Assembly (NCBI GenBank): GCA_963765875.1
Contig: CAVXYK010000001.1
Span: forward strand, 124,001-188,000
Direction: 5' to 3'
From: JAWKOK01 sp963765875
GTDB taxonomy: Bacteria; Chloroflexota; Anaerolineae; Caldilineales; Caldilineaceae
DNA length: 64,000 bases
Notes under the pieces: generated by a model
What the model saw: only the letters and a program-made list of their open reading frames with translations
Told to the model about the DNA's origin: nothing
Databases searched by the model: none
Shown: one piece after another, positions 54,826-63,377 of the stretch
How the letters are laid out: each line of letters opens with the position of its first letter
Position numbering within the stretch: position 1 is the first letter of the stretch
Translations under genes and position numbers: made by a program

Positions 54826-55905
54826 CTAGACTAGTTCTGTACGGCCATGGCTGTGCAGGTGCTCAACAACAGTCGACACATTTTGCATTTTATCACGGTG
54901 CCCGATCAGGAGGGCATTTCCACTGTCAACAACAACCAGATCTTGGACCCCAATCAAGCTGACAAAAGCTCGATCTGAATAGACGACGTTATCCTGGCTG
55001 TCAATGGGAAACAATTCGCCTTTTGCCGTGCTGTTTCCGCAATGATCCTGAACCAAGATGTCGCCCAACGCATCCCAACTACCGATGTCGCTCCACCCGG
55101 CGCGCAGGGGTATTACCGCAACGTCGTTGGCGCCTTCCATTACGCCGAAGTCGATGCTGATGCTGGGCATGCGTGCCCAGGCGGCTGCAAGCACTTTTGC
55201 GCTGTCCTGCGAATCCGATCCCTGGCGAATATCGGACAGGCAATCATAGACGGCCGGGAGCTGACGTTCGATTTCGTTCAGCAGTCGATCTGCCCGGCTG
55301 ATGAACATGCCACTGTTCCAATAATGCCGGCCATCAACCACAAGTCGCTGGGCCGTGGGCAGATCCGGTTTTTCGAGAAAGGTATCGACGCTGTACACAG
55401 GTTGTTCCATGCCCTCATGGTGAGGCACAAGTTGACCTTGTCTGATGTAACCGTATCCTGTATGCGGGACGGTCGGCTCAATGCCGAGGGTCACAATGTG
55501 ATTGCTCTGAGCCATCGCTTCCGCCAATGTTAAGGCCTTGCGCAATGAGGCCGCATCTTGAATGAGATGATCTGCAGGCAGAAAAGCGACAACAGCATCC
55601 GGGTCACGGTGGTGCAAATGCGTGCAGGCCAGGCCGATCGCCGGTCCGGTGTTGCGTCCCTGGGGTTCAACCAGTAAATTCTCGGCTGGGAGTTGAGGGA
55701 GTTGCTCGATTGCCAGTTCCAGATAGGCGTTACCGGTGAGCACGTAGATATGGTCATCATCTACCAGGCCATCCAATCGGGCGACGGTCTCTTGGATCAT
55801 GGTCTGGCCACGTCCGGCGATATCGGCAAACTGTTTGGGCAGGTCCTGTCTACTGCGCGGCCAAAGACGTGTCCCACGGCCACCGGCAAGTATTGCGACG
55901 TACAT
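54826..55905 (-). CDS. Mannose-1-phosphate guanylyltransferase
   Basis: A 359-residue nucleotidyltransferase that makes GDP-mannose. The start YVAILAGGRGTRLWPRSRQDLPKQF holds the GGxGxRLWPxSR signature; then VEPQGRNTGPAIGLA, FLPADHLI, FLEKPDLPTA, YWNSGMFISRA, SIDFGVME and GWSDIGSWDAL, all typical of type II phosphomannose guanylyltransferases. The length lacks the isomerase domain of the bifunctional form. I take ATG 55905, eight bases after GAGGAG; ATG 55911 is too close. It follows the UTP-glucose enzyme by 37 bases in one operon. Confidence 0.92.
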   Translation of the reverse strand: MYVAILAGGRGTRLWPRSRQDLPKQFADIAGRGQTMIQETVARLDGLVDDDHIYVLTGNAYLELAIEQLPQLPAENLLVEPQGRNTGPAIGLACTHLHHRDPDAVVAFLPADHLIQDAASLRKALTLAEAMAQSNHIVTLGIEPTVPHTGYGYIRQGQLVPHHEGMEQPVYSVDTFLEKPDLPTAQRLVVDGRHYWNSGMFISRADRLLNEIERQLPAVYDCLSDIRQGSDSQDSAKVLAAAWARMPSISIDFGVMEGANDVAVIPLRAGWSDIGSWDALGDILVQDHCGNSTAKGELFPIDSQDNVVYSDRAFVSLIGVQDLVVVDSGNALLIGHRDKMQNVSTVVEHLHSHGRTELV

Positions 55906-55942
55906 AGTCATTCTCCTCATCTCTCCCAGTATCGGAAGGGGT

Positions 55943-57250
55943 TTAGGCAATTGCGCCAATGAGTTGCATCGGCGCTGCGGATTTCTCATCAAGGCCGAAT
56001 CGATGGCCGGCCGGAGTGGTCCGCTGTGGCTTTGGCGTCGCTTCCAAGCGATACCCCTCGCCCAGTCGATAAAGGTCGGAACGTAGGCGACCAAGATCGT
56101 CAAGGTTCTTGACGGGTAAGAATCGACTTCTCGGTACTGACAGTGCTTGTGCACCCTGGAAGAGGCCGATGGCCGAGCCAACGGCTGTTTCAAGCTGGTA
56201 TACATAGGGTGAATCAGTACGATTCGGGTCTACCCGCTTCGAGTTTCGAATCAGAGGCAGCGGTAGCGAATTGTCATATTTTCGCAGAACTTTCTGTAAA
56301 GTCGGCAAATGTATCCACAGATTATTTGTGTTGAAGAATCTGTGATGCTCAATATCCATGAAACGCTGCTGCTCATCGGGATGGCACTGTGCGGATTCAC
56401 GAATGCAGAGTTGGCCATTTGGCTGCATGGCAAGGTGTCCACCTTTGCGATCTTCTGTTGTACGGCGGGCGACTTCCATCACGAACGGCGACTTTTCGGC
56501 GACAGCGTATCCAAGAATGCGCGGGTCGATCACTGCGGCTAAATTGTCCGAGTTGCTAACAAAAAGATACTCATGGCTCGTCGCCAATAGCGTGTCCATC
56601 AAGCCGCTGGTCACCAGCGATGCATACAGATCGCCATGACCCGGCGGACACCACTCTTTGGCTCTGTCTATCGGCCATGTCGCCGGGGAGAGCGTCGCTT
56701 TCCAGAGCCTTGGAATCTGATGTTGAACCAATGCCATCGACATACCGTTACCGTCATTGGCTTGCTTGTCGAGAGCAGCTAGCGTCTGAGCATGTGTGCT
56801 GAAGCTATTCAGTAATATCAGCGGTAGTCTGGCCTTGTACTGATAACGTATGTGCGCAACTTGACGAACGATAATCTGTAAGAAGGAGAGATTATTTTTC
56901 GCAGTCAAGAGCGATTTGGGGCCGTTCAGTCCCATCGTCGTGCCGAGGCCGCCATTTAGTTTCAGAATCGCCGTTCGGGGCAAGGCCTTACGGCCAAGAT
57001 CGACATATCTGTCATCCAACTCATCGTAGTGACGTACGTTATCTACCCGCCGAATCGTGTCTTCTGGGACGAATCCCGATGTGCCGGCTTCAAGTTGCAA
57101 AAAATGCCGTCGGAAAATTTCCTGCGCCAAATCAGGCATGCCTGCCATTTTCATCTTCTCGATACCGGCGTTCAGACCATCGTGTGGCCTTGTGTCTTCT
57201 ATAGCAAACGTCGGTTGTGACCGGCGAGGCAGCGCTATTGATATTGTCAT
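55943..57250 (-). CDS. UTP-glucose-1-phosphate uridylyltransferase, UGP2-type
   Basis: The 435-residue enzyme belongs to the eukaryote-like UDPGP family rather than the bacterial GalU family. Landmarks: LKLNGGLGTTMGLNGPKSLL (the family's GGLGTxMGxxxPKS), LLNSFSTHAQTL, HQIPRL, PPGHGDLYASLVTSGLMD, VSNSDNLAAVIDPRI, then FNTNNLWIHLPTL and a VPRSRFLPVKNLDDL region. It makes UDP-glucose for glycans. ATG 57250 has GGAGGAGA directly upstream, and the PHP gene stops at 57252. UGP2-type enzymes are less common in bacteria. Confidence 0.93.
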   Translation of the reverse strand: MTISIALPRRSQPTFAIEDTRPHDGLNAGIEKMKMAGMPDLAQEIFRRHFLQLEAGTSGFVPEDTIRRVDNVRHYDELDDRYVDLGRKALPRTAILKLNGGLGTTMGLNGPKSLLTAKNNLSFLQIIVRQVAHIRYQYKARLPLILLNSFSTHAQTLAALDKQANDGNGMSMALVQHQIPRLWKATLSPATWPIDRAKEWCPPGHGDLYASLVTSGLMDTLLATSHEYLFVSNSDNLAAVIDPRILGYAVAEKSPFVMEVARRTTEDRKGGHLAMQPNGQLCIRESAQCHPDEQQRFMDIEHHRFFNTNNLWIHLPTLQKVLRKYDNSLPLPLIRNSKRVDPNRTDSPYVYQLETAVGSAIGLFQGAQALSVPRSRFLPVKNLDDLGRLRSDLYRLGEGYRLEATPKPQRTTPAGHRFGLDEKSAAPMQLIGAIA

Positions 57251-57251
57251 G

Positions 57252-58010
57252 TTATCTCCTCCGTTCGGCCGAAACCCGTTGCGGCACAAGCGCGTCTTCA
57301 CCATCTATCGGTTTGGATGCGAGAGTTGGCATGCCATGCTTCAGCAAAACAGGGAAAATCTTGGCAAGATTGGTCGGCGTCCAGAGCGTGCCGCCAGCGG
57401 AGGTGTAGCCTTCCACTATCGCAGTCTGCAGGTCTTCTGCCGTGCGTCCAGGAAACCAGGTAAAAGCTTGGCCGACGGTAAAAGGTATGTGAGAGTCGCT
57501 GCCGCCAAGTTCGCTATGCCGTGATTGACGTCGGTTCTTCCATGCAGTCAAAGGATTGCTGACTAAATTGGTTGGGAAGCCATTGCGAACCTCAACACCA
57601 TCTAGCGGTAAGGTCGCGATTTGCGTGCCAACACCTTGCATCAGTGTGGCAGTAGCCCAGTAGCTGAATGGATGAGCGGCAATTGCCAGTCCACCCTGGG
57701 CATGTATGGCCTGCACTGCTTCTAGCGCTGTGGCATACTGAGGCAGTGTTGCATTGAGAAACAGACCGATGATATCGCCTTCGTCCGTCGTGACTTCTTG
57801 GCCGATAATCACGTCAAGGTCCAGCCTTTGTCTGCGGGCATGTGCTTGGGCCACATAAGCGCCATCTGTTGTATCGTGATCGGTGATGGCAATGACACGC
57901 ACTTCCGTGTACGATGCTATGTAGTCAAGTAACTCAGCAGGGGTTGCCACGCCATCACTGTAAGCCGTGTGTAGATGTGTGTCGGCTTTGCTGCGAAACA
58001 ATTCTGTCAT
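57252..58010 (-). CDS. PHP-domain phosphoesterase
   Basis: The 252-residue protein has the four PHP metal motifs: ADTHLHTAYSDG near 10, ITDHDTTDG near 45, the Glu in IGQEVTT, HAQGGLAIAAHPF near 115 and GGSDSH near 180. PHP proteins remove phosphate from nucleotides, sugars or phosphotyrosine; YwqE/CpsB-type ones act on exopolysaccharide tyrosine kinases, but this sequence fits the general YciV-like group better. ATG 58010 has AGGAGA upstream. It is the first gene of the sugar-nucleotide operon. Confidence 0.88.
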   Translation of the reverse strand: MTELFRSKADTHLHTAYSDGVATPAELLDYIASYTEVRVIAITDHDTTDGAYVAQAHARRQRLDLDVIIGQEVTTDEGDIIGLFLNATLPQYATALEAVQAIHAQGGLAIAAHPFSYWATATLMQGVGTQIATLPLDGVEVRNGFPTNLVSNPLTAWKNRRQSRHSELGGSDSHIPFTVGQAFTWFPGRTAEDLQTAIVEGYTSAGGTLWTPTNLAKIFPVLLKHGMPTLASKPIDGEDALVPQRVSAERRR

Positions 58011-58342
58011 CCCTGTTCTCCTGACTGAGTGAAGTGGCCTCATCTGGCTGAATGCGCTCTCTGCCTATCCATAATGTCATTGGGCAGTAGAATCAGTCTA
58101 TCGGGCGCATAGAAACCATGTTAAGATTTTTGGAGAGTGATTGCGCTTGGAACGAGCAGTTTGCCGATAGCTGGATCACAGTCGAAAATCTGATGCCTTT
58201 GGAATGACGGTACATTGTTCCCTCGTGCAGACCATGGGCAGAAACACATTTGAGCTGCAATGAGCTCCGGCTGCCGATGTTTGGATGACCCACTGTGCCT
58301 GGTTGCGTGAACGATCGATGGCGCATCCAGCAACTATAGAAA

Positions 58343-58376
58343 CAAATGGACCCTGCCGATCGGCAGGGTCCGTTTG
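58343..58376. terminator. Strong terminator of the polymerase/ligase gene
   Basis: GGACCCTGCCGATCGGCAGG(GTCC) is a 24-base perfect palindrome flanked by CAAAT/GTTTG; on the minus strand it is followed by ATTTGTTTCT. It lies 60 bases past the minus-strand stop at 58439. The rest of the gap 58011-58438 shows no gene. Confidence 0.88.
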
Positions 58377-58438
58377 GCTGAAGATAGTGTTGGGAGCACA
58401 GAAGGCAGCTTGATCTTAGACAGACTGATACCTTACTG

Positions 58439-59932
58439 CTATGCGTCACTGCCGGATAAGGCCGTGATATCTTGCCGTGTGTCGGCTTGATTGCGCTCTT
58501 CCTGGACCAGAATCGTGGCAGTCGCCAGGCCGACGTAGAGCCAGAATAGCACGGTCATGTGGGGGTACGTCATGTTGAACCAGTAATGGTCGAAGATTCC
58601 ACTGACGATGACGCCCAGTATGGCCCCGCTGAAACCCAAGAGAATGGCCTCCAAGCCGGGATCGTAGCCCTTGCGCCAAGAGTTGGCCATCATGATGAAG
58701 AAGCCGACTAGAATGGCAAGAAAGATGGCCAGACCAATCACGCCCATGTTTTCGGCGATGATCAGGTAGAGCATGCTGACGCCCAGGTAGATATCGATGT
58801 CGGGCACGCCGGTGAAACCGACGCCAAAGAAGGGGTAGCGGCCGATCAGGATCAGCGCGTCCTTGTACTCGCCGAAACGCATCTGGGTGGCCAGATCTTC
58901 GCCCGCGAAGCCCTCAAGGAGGCGAGCGACATATTCCTGGGTCTGGGGCAGAAAGAGCAGCAATACGGCCCCGACAATGGCCCAGGGAATCAGCTTGCGA
59001 TACTTGAGCAACGCCAGCAGGCCGATGGCTGCGGCCAGACCCAGCAAGGCCGACCGGCTGTAGGTCAAATAGAGGGCAGCGAAGGCCGTGGCGAACATGA
59101 TGGCGGTCAACCAGCGCGGGAAGATGCGCTCACTGGCAAACAGCTGGGGCGCCAGCGGCGCGGCCACCATGATCATCATGCCGCCGAGTACGTTTGGATC
59201 GACGGCCGTACCGATGGCGCGCATGGTGCCCGCCGTGTCATCCTCGATGTAGCGCAGCGCGCCGTAGCCGCCCGGATAGTCGAAACGTTGCAGACGGTTG
59301 AGTACCCAGACTGTGGCATCCTCGGGGATGACGTAGAAGAGCACGGCGATGGTTGCACCGGCCCAGCCCGCCAGCAGAAGCCAGCGCGTCACCCAGATCA
59401 CTTCATCCTTTGTGCGCACTGTGTTGATGGCTACGAAAAAGAGACTGATGCCCAGCAGCAGTTCCATGAAGCGGCGGATGAAGAAGCTGTTGGCCGCGCT
59501 GTGGGTCATGCCGTTGGCAAAACTGAAGACCATCATTAGCATGAAGAGGCTCACCAGCAGTCCCAGTGGCGAGGCGATGAAATCCTTCTGTTGTCCTGTG
59601 ACGAGCTTGAAGACCCAGACGAAGAAGAGCGCGCCCAACGCCACATCGAGGAATGTGGGCTTAAAGCCGATGCTGAAGGGCAGGGTGGCGAAGGGCAGCA
59701 CAAAGATGACCCCGGCCAGGGCTACGAAACCCCAGTGCGTGTCGTCCAAGATCAACACCAAACCGACCACGGCAATCGCCGCTGCCAAGGCAAGCAACGG
59801 GCCGACGATGCCGATAAAGAGCGCGATCAGCAATGCCCCCGATGCCAGCAGCAAGGCCATGGTGGCACGTCGCACCAGCGGGTTGTGGGAAAAGATGAGG
59901 TTTTGGGCCGAACGATAGGTGCTATTCAGCAT
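58439..59932 (-). CDS. O-antigen ligase/polymerase-like membrane protein (Wzy/WaaL)
   Basis: The 497-residue protein has about a dozen membrane helices and the O-antigen ligase family core: a long outer loop, then LTYSRSALLGLAAAIGLLAL near 290 and the conserved RFGEYKDALILIGRYPFFGVGFTG with GVG after R-rich cytoplasmic turn. It also holds SMLYLIIAENMGVIGLAIFL. Such proteins join or transfer polysaccharide repeat units. Start ATG 59932 has GGAAAA upstream. A terminator follows, so this gene is transcribed apart from the PHP operon. Confidence 0.88.
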   Translation of the reverse strand: MLNSTYRSAQNLIFSHNPLVRRATMALLLASGALLIALFIGIVGPLLALAAAIAVVGLVLILDDTHWGFVALAGVIFVLPFATLPFSIGFKPTFLDVALGALFFVWVFKLVTGQQKDFIASPLGLLVSLFMLMMVFSFANGMTHSAANSFFIRRFMELLLGISLFFVAINTVRTKDEVIWVTRWLLLAGWAGATIAVLFYVIPEDATVWVLNRLQRFDYPGGYGALRYIEDDTAGTMRAIGTAVDPNVLGGMMIMVAAPLAPQLFASERIFPRWLTAIMFATAFAALYLTYSRSALLGLAAAIGLLALLKYRKLIPWAIVGAVLLLFLPQTQEYVARLLEGFAGEDLATQMRFGEYKDALILIGRYPFFGVGFTGVPDIDIYLGVSMLYLIIAENMGVIGLAIFLAILVGFFIMMANSWRKGYDPGLEAILLGFSGAILGVIVSGIFDHYWFNMTYPHMTVLFWLYVGLATATILVQEERNQADTRQDITALSGSDA

Positions 59933-59968
59933 TGTTTTCCAGGTAGGCCACGGTTCGGAAAAGCACTC

Positions 59969-60060
59969 ACCACAGAGGCACGGAGTATACACGGAGATCA
60001 CAGAGGCAATTCAGAGAGCAGTTCTTCGTCTCTGTGACCATCGATGGCGTTCAGTGCCTG
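59969..60060. repeat. Degenerate repeat with CACAGAGGCACGGAG words
   Basis: CACCACAGAGGCACGGAG, ACACGGAGATCACAGAGG and then TTCGTCTCTGTGACC. The right arm is mostly lost. At 60280-60310 ATCCGCCCTGTCCGCG and CTATCC recall the right arms at 16550 and 29700. These fill the 400-base gap before the acetyltransferase. Confidence 0.45.
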
Positions 60061-60329
60061 AATCACGAAAACGTATAATTCAGACTATCATAACACCCAT
60101 TCACGCCAAAACCGTTCCTGCATTCCATACAAAGATGGCCTTCGGGTGTCGAAAGTGCCGGGGACGGGCCGGAAGCTGCTCGCTGACCGAAGCATTGGTG
60201 GCCCGTCGCCAGCACTTGGTTGGCCACAATCCCATCGATTCGAAAGAGTCGACTTGCCCGTGGATGAAATCAGCGAGAATCTGCCAGATCCGCCCTGTCC
60301 GCGTTCTATCCTCGGCGTGGAACTGATGG

Positions 60330-61280
60330 TTATCCAATATTCAACATCCGCTGAACGCCAAAGCAGACCGGCTGGAAGTGGCGGCACCAGAAGCGGTTGG
60401 CCTCGACATTGGTCGGTTCAAAGTCGACGCCGCAGCGTTGATAGCCCGCCTCGCGGGCCCAATCGATACAGCGAGCCAGCAGTGCTGTGCCTACGCCTTG
60501 CCCACGCGCTGTGGGCAGCGAGAATGCACCGGTGATGCTGGCCGTGCCTTCGTCGCGGATTATGCTCGACGCGTCCTCAGTGGCCGGGCCGACCTTCATG
60601 AAGGCGACCGGCTCGTCAGCCTGCCAGGCAAGGAAATATCGCAGCGTTTCGTCCTGCAGACTGGTGGAGAGCTCGTCTCGATCCGGCAATTCGTGTTGGA
60701 GCAGGAAAACGGGCGCTGCTTGCAAGTGTCTGACCAGGCCTGTGGACAGCGCCAGCATCGGTTCCAGATCGTCTAGCGTCGCCCGCGTGATTTTCACATC
60801 GGCGAACGCGCCTTGTAGCGGGCTGAGATCGCGCATGGCGTCCATGGCCAGCATGCCGAAGCCTAGCCGAAAGAGGGTGTCGGCGGCTTCGTGATCGTCG
60901 GCAAAGAGGACCGGCAAGAATGAGGTAGCGCCGTCGGCATACCAATGTTCGGCAGCTGTAGCGACCATCGCCTCGTAGACCCGACCTGATCGGCCCGAGA
61001 CCGCCGCGTTGGCCCACTCGGGCGAGAGCACGGTCCGGCGACCGCGAAAGTCATCGATCGTGATCGAAAGCAGAAAACCGACAAGATCGTCGCCATCCAT
61101 GGCGACAACGCCGGACGCAGATTCCCGTAGATCGACGAGCATAGGCAGAAGAAGATTGACTTTCCCATATTGAGTGGGCAACGATGGAACAACGGCCTGC
61201 AAGCCGTTATAGCGATCTGCGACGAGCAATGCCGCGTCTTTCAGATGGTGATTGGAAAATGGTTCAATTTTCAGTGACAT
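60330..61280 (-). CDS. GNAT family N-acetyltransferase
   Basis: The 316-residue protein has a GNAT fold in its C-terminal half: the acetyl-CoA site ITGAFSLPTARGQGVGTALL holds the RGxGxG/A loop (RGQGVG), followed by CIDWAREAGYQRCGVDFEPT and ANRFWCRHF. The N-terminal half resembles a second, inactive GNAT domain. Substrate unknown. ATG 61280 has GGAG seven bases upstream. It is a stand-alone gene between repeat-rich gaps. Confidence 0.87.
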   Translation of the reverse strand: MSLKIEPFSNHHLKDAALLVADRYNGLQAVVPSLPTQYGKVNLLLPMLVDLRESASGVVAMDGDDLVGFLLSITIDDFRGRRTVLSPEWANAAVSGRSGRVYEAMVATAAEHWYADGATSFLPVLFADDHEAADTLFRLGFGMLAMDAMRDLSPLQGAFADVKITRATLDDLEPMLALSTGLVRHLQAAPVFLLQHELPDRDELSTSLQDETLRYFLAWQADEPVAFMKVGPATEDASSIIRDEGTASITGAFSLPTARGQGVGTALLARCIDWAREAGYQRCGVDFEPTNVEANRFWCRHFQPVCFGVQRMLNIG

Positions 61281-61377
61281 CGATTGCTCCGACTTGTTGA
61301 GTACTACGTCTTCGCTGATTCCGGCCAAACTCGTTTTTCTGGTTCTGGCATTTTCTGTGGTTTGGATGCGAAACGCT

Positions 61378-61470
61378 ACACTACAACGGATTTAGAGGAG
61401 GAACGGATTTACCCGAGAATCGCCACAATCAGTCAATAATCCGTTCCGCTCCTAATCCGCTGTAGTGTTT
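61378..61470. repeat. Long intergenic hairpin, word ACGGATT
   Basis: ACACTACAACGGATTTAG and GAGGAACGGATT on the left face AATCCGTTCCGCTCC and TAATCCGCTGTAGTGT on the right. Few mismatches over about 33 bases. The gap 61281-61847 has no other gene. Confidence 0.78.
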
Positions 61471-61704
61471 GTTCGGCACAACCACGGAAAATGCTAGAAC
61501 CAGCGTTTTTGCTTGCGATCTATGCTTTATCTCACTCTGTCTTGCACTCGGGTTAGTCGTTCGTCTCTTGCCCAGTATACCTGAAGCTCCGTCCTGCGTC
61601 ATGCAGTGTGCCAAATTCGGGTGCAATTCGCGCTGAGGGCCGGTCTGCTGGCGCTGATCCCGACAGCTTCGCCCCCAAACTGAATTGTGTCGGCCAAATT
61701 CAAC

Positions 61705-61718
61705 GGGACAGATGTCCC
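61705..61718. promoter_or_regulatory. Palindrome GGGACAGATGTCCC, candidate operator
   Basis: A 14-bp site with GGGACA/TGTCCC arms about 130 bases before the FAD oxidoreductase operon, followed by a CTCTATACTGC sequence that could be a -10 region. Third member of the set at 10854 and 51835. Confidence 0.45.
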
Positions 61719-61847
61719 CCAAAAGAGGGGACTATCGCCTCTATACTGCTCATGCGAAACTGGTACACTGACATAGAAAGCAGGCTCGATGGGCCGCTCA
61801 AAGCTCATCGCTGACATTCCGGGCGGAGAAGTGGAGGAAGTAAGACG

Positions 61848-63377
61848 ATGGAATACGATGTCACGATCATCGGCGGCGGCGTGGTTGGTTGCGCCATCGC
61901 CCGAGCGTTGACGCGCTACCGGCTGCATGTCGCTCTGTTGGAGAAGGAGGACGATGTCGGCTATGGGACCAGCAAGGCCAACAGCGGCATCATCCATGGC
62001 GGCCATCATGCTGCGCCTGATACACTCAAGGGGCAACTGGAATGGGCCGGCAATCGTCTCTGGGATCGCCTGTGCGATGACCTTGGATTTGGCTTTGAAC
62101 GCGTCGGTGAGTTGACTGTTGCCATGGATGAGGAGCAGTTGCCTGAGCTGGAGAAACTGCTTCATCATGGACAGGTTAAGGGTGTGCCGGGCATGGAACT
62201 GTGGTCGCGTGAGCGCATCCTGCACGAAGAGCCCAATCTGTCCGAATCCGTCATCGCCGCTGTCCATGCGCCGACCACCGGCGTGATCAATCCCTACGAG
62301 GCCTGCTTTGGGTTGATTGACAGCGCCGTCCACAACGGCTGTACCCTGATGACGGGCTGTCAGGTGACAGCGCTCTCTCAACAGGCTGATGAACACTGGA
62401 TCGTCGAGAGCAGCGCCGGCCAAGTCCACACCCGTTTCGTGATCAACGTCGCCGGTCTCTACGCTGATGAAGTCGCGGGCATGGCTGGTGTGCGTACCTT
62501 CAGCATCCACCCGCGTAAGGGCGAGGAATATTTGCTCGACAAACGGCTGCAAGGATTCGTGAAACGTGTCATCTTTCCCTGCCCGACACCGGTCTCCAAA
62601 GGGATTCTAGTCATTCCCACTTACGACGGCACGATTATGGTCGGTCCTACGGCAGAAGATGTTGAGGACAAGACGGATCTGACCACATCGACAGCCGGCG
62701 CGGAAGCGATCTTTGCCCAAGTCAGCCGGCTGGCGCCCGGCATCAGCTCACGCGACTGTATCGCTGAGTTTGCGGGCCTACGTGCTGCGGCCGATGGCGG
62801 GGATTTCATTATCGGACCCACCGCCAAGAGGGGATTCATCAATGTAGCCGGCATTCAGTCGCCGGGCTTGACCGCGGCCCCGGCCATTGCCGAGATGATC
62901 GTAGAGATCCTGCGCGACGAAGGGCTGGCACTGGCAGCCAATGACGCCTTTGAGCCGACTCTGCCCAAACCGGTCCGCTTTGCCGCTCTCTCCACCGATG
63001 AACAGATCGCGCTGGCGGCGACAGATCCTCGCTACGGGCGTCTGGCCTGCCGCTGTGAGTGGGTTACCGAAGGCGAGGTCGTGGAAGCCATTGGCCGGGG
63101 TGCGCGCTCGTTGGATGGCATCAAGTTTCGTACGCGGGCCGGCATGGGACGCTGCCAGGGTGGCTTTTGTACGGCGCGTTGTATGCAGCTATTGGCCGAC
63201 GAGCATTCGATGTCCATGACGACGGTGACGAAACGGGGTGGTGATTCGTGGTTGGTTCTGGACAGATCGGCAGCCGAAGGTGGGACCCAGTTTCCGGATG
63301 AGCATGTGGATGATGCTGTCGATGACGACGATCCTGGAAGCGTCGCTGGTGTTCAGATGAAGGAGAGTGGATCATGA
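61848..63377 (+). CDS. FAD-dependent oxidoreductase, GlpA-like, with C-terminal [2Fe-2S] domain
   Basis: The 509-residue enzyme starts VTIIGGGVVGCAIARALTRY, an FAD-binding motif, with SKANSGIIHGGHHA and later IHPRKGEEYLLDK and CIAEFAGLRAA, as in GlpA/LhgO-type DAO-fold dehydrogenases. At the end ACRCEWVTEGEVVEAI and GRCQGGFC provide a CxC...CxxxxC set of a BFD-like iron-sulfur domain, the anaerobic GlpA arrangement. It probably oxidises glycerol-3-phosphate or a hydroxyacid and passes electrons to the partner encoded next. ATG 61848 has GGAGG upstream. The acidic tail is unusual. Confidence 0.9.
   Translation: MEYDVTIIGGGVVGCAIARALTRYRLHVALLEKEDDVGYGTSKANSGIIHGGHHAAPDTLKGQLEWAGNRLWDRLCDDLGFGFERVGELTVAMDEEQLPELEKLLHHGQVKGVPGMELWSRERILHEEPNLSESVIAAVHAPTTGVINPYEACFGLIDSAVHNGCTLMTGCQVTALSQQADEHWIVESSAGQVHTRFVINVAGLYADEVAGMAGVRTFSIHPRKGEEYLLDKRLQGFVKRVIFPCPTPVSKGILVIPTYDGTIMVGPTAEDVEDKTDLTTSTAGAEAIFAQVSRLAPGISSRDCIAEFAGLRAAADGGDFIIGPTAKRGFINVAGIQSPGLTAAPAIAEMIVEILRDEGLALAANDAFEPTLPKPVRFAALSTDEQIALAATDPRYGRLACRCEWVTEGEVVEAIGRGARSLDGIKFRTRAGMGRCQGGFCTARCMQLLADEHSMSMTTVTKRGGDSWLVLDRSAAEGGTQFPDEHVDDAVDDDDPGSVAGVQMKESGS

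Noticed and set aside
2511..61470. Reading the long hairpins as ordinary Rho-independent terminators
   Set aside because: Most lack a T-run, several are far longer than terminators, and some lie upstream of genes rather than at 3' ends. Only the repeats at 26460, 27425 and 58343 fit that role well.
61599..62552. A 317-codon minus-strand frame opposite the GlpA-like gene
   Set aside because: Antisense to a clear FAD oxidoreductase with iron-sulfur motifs; the predicted protein shows no recognisable domain.
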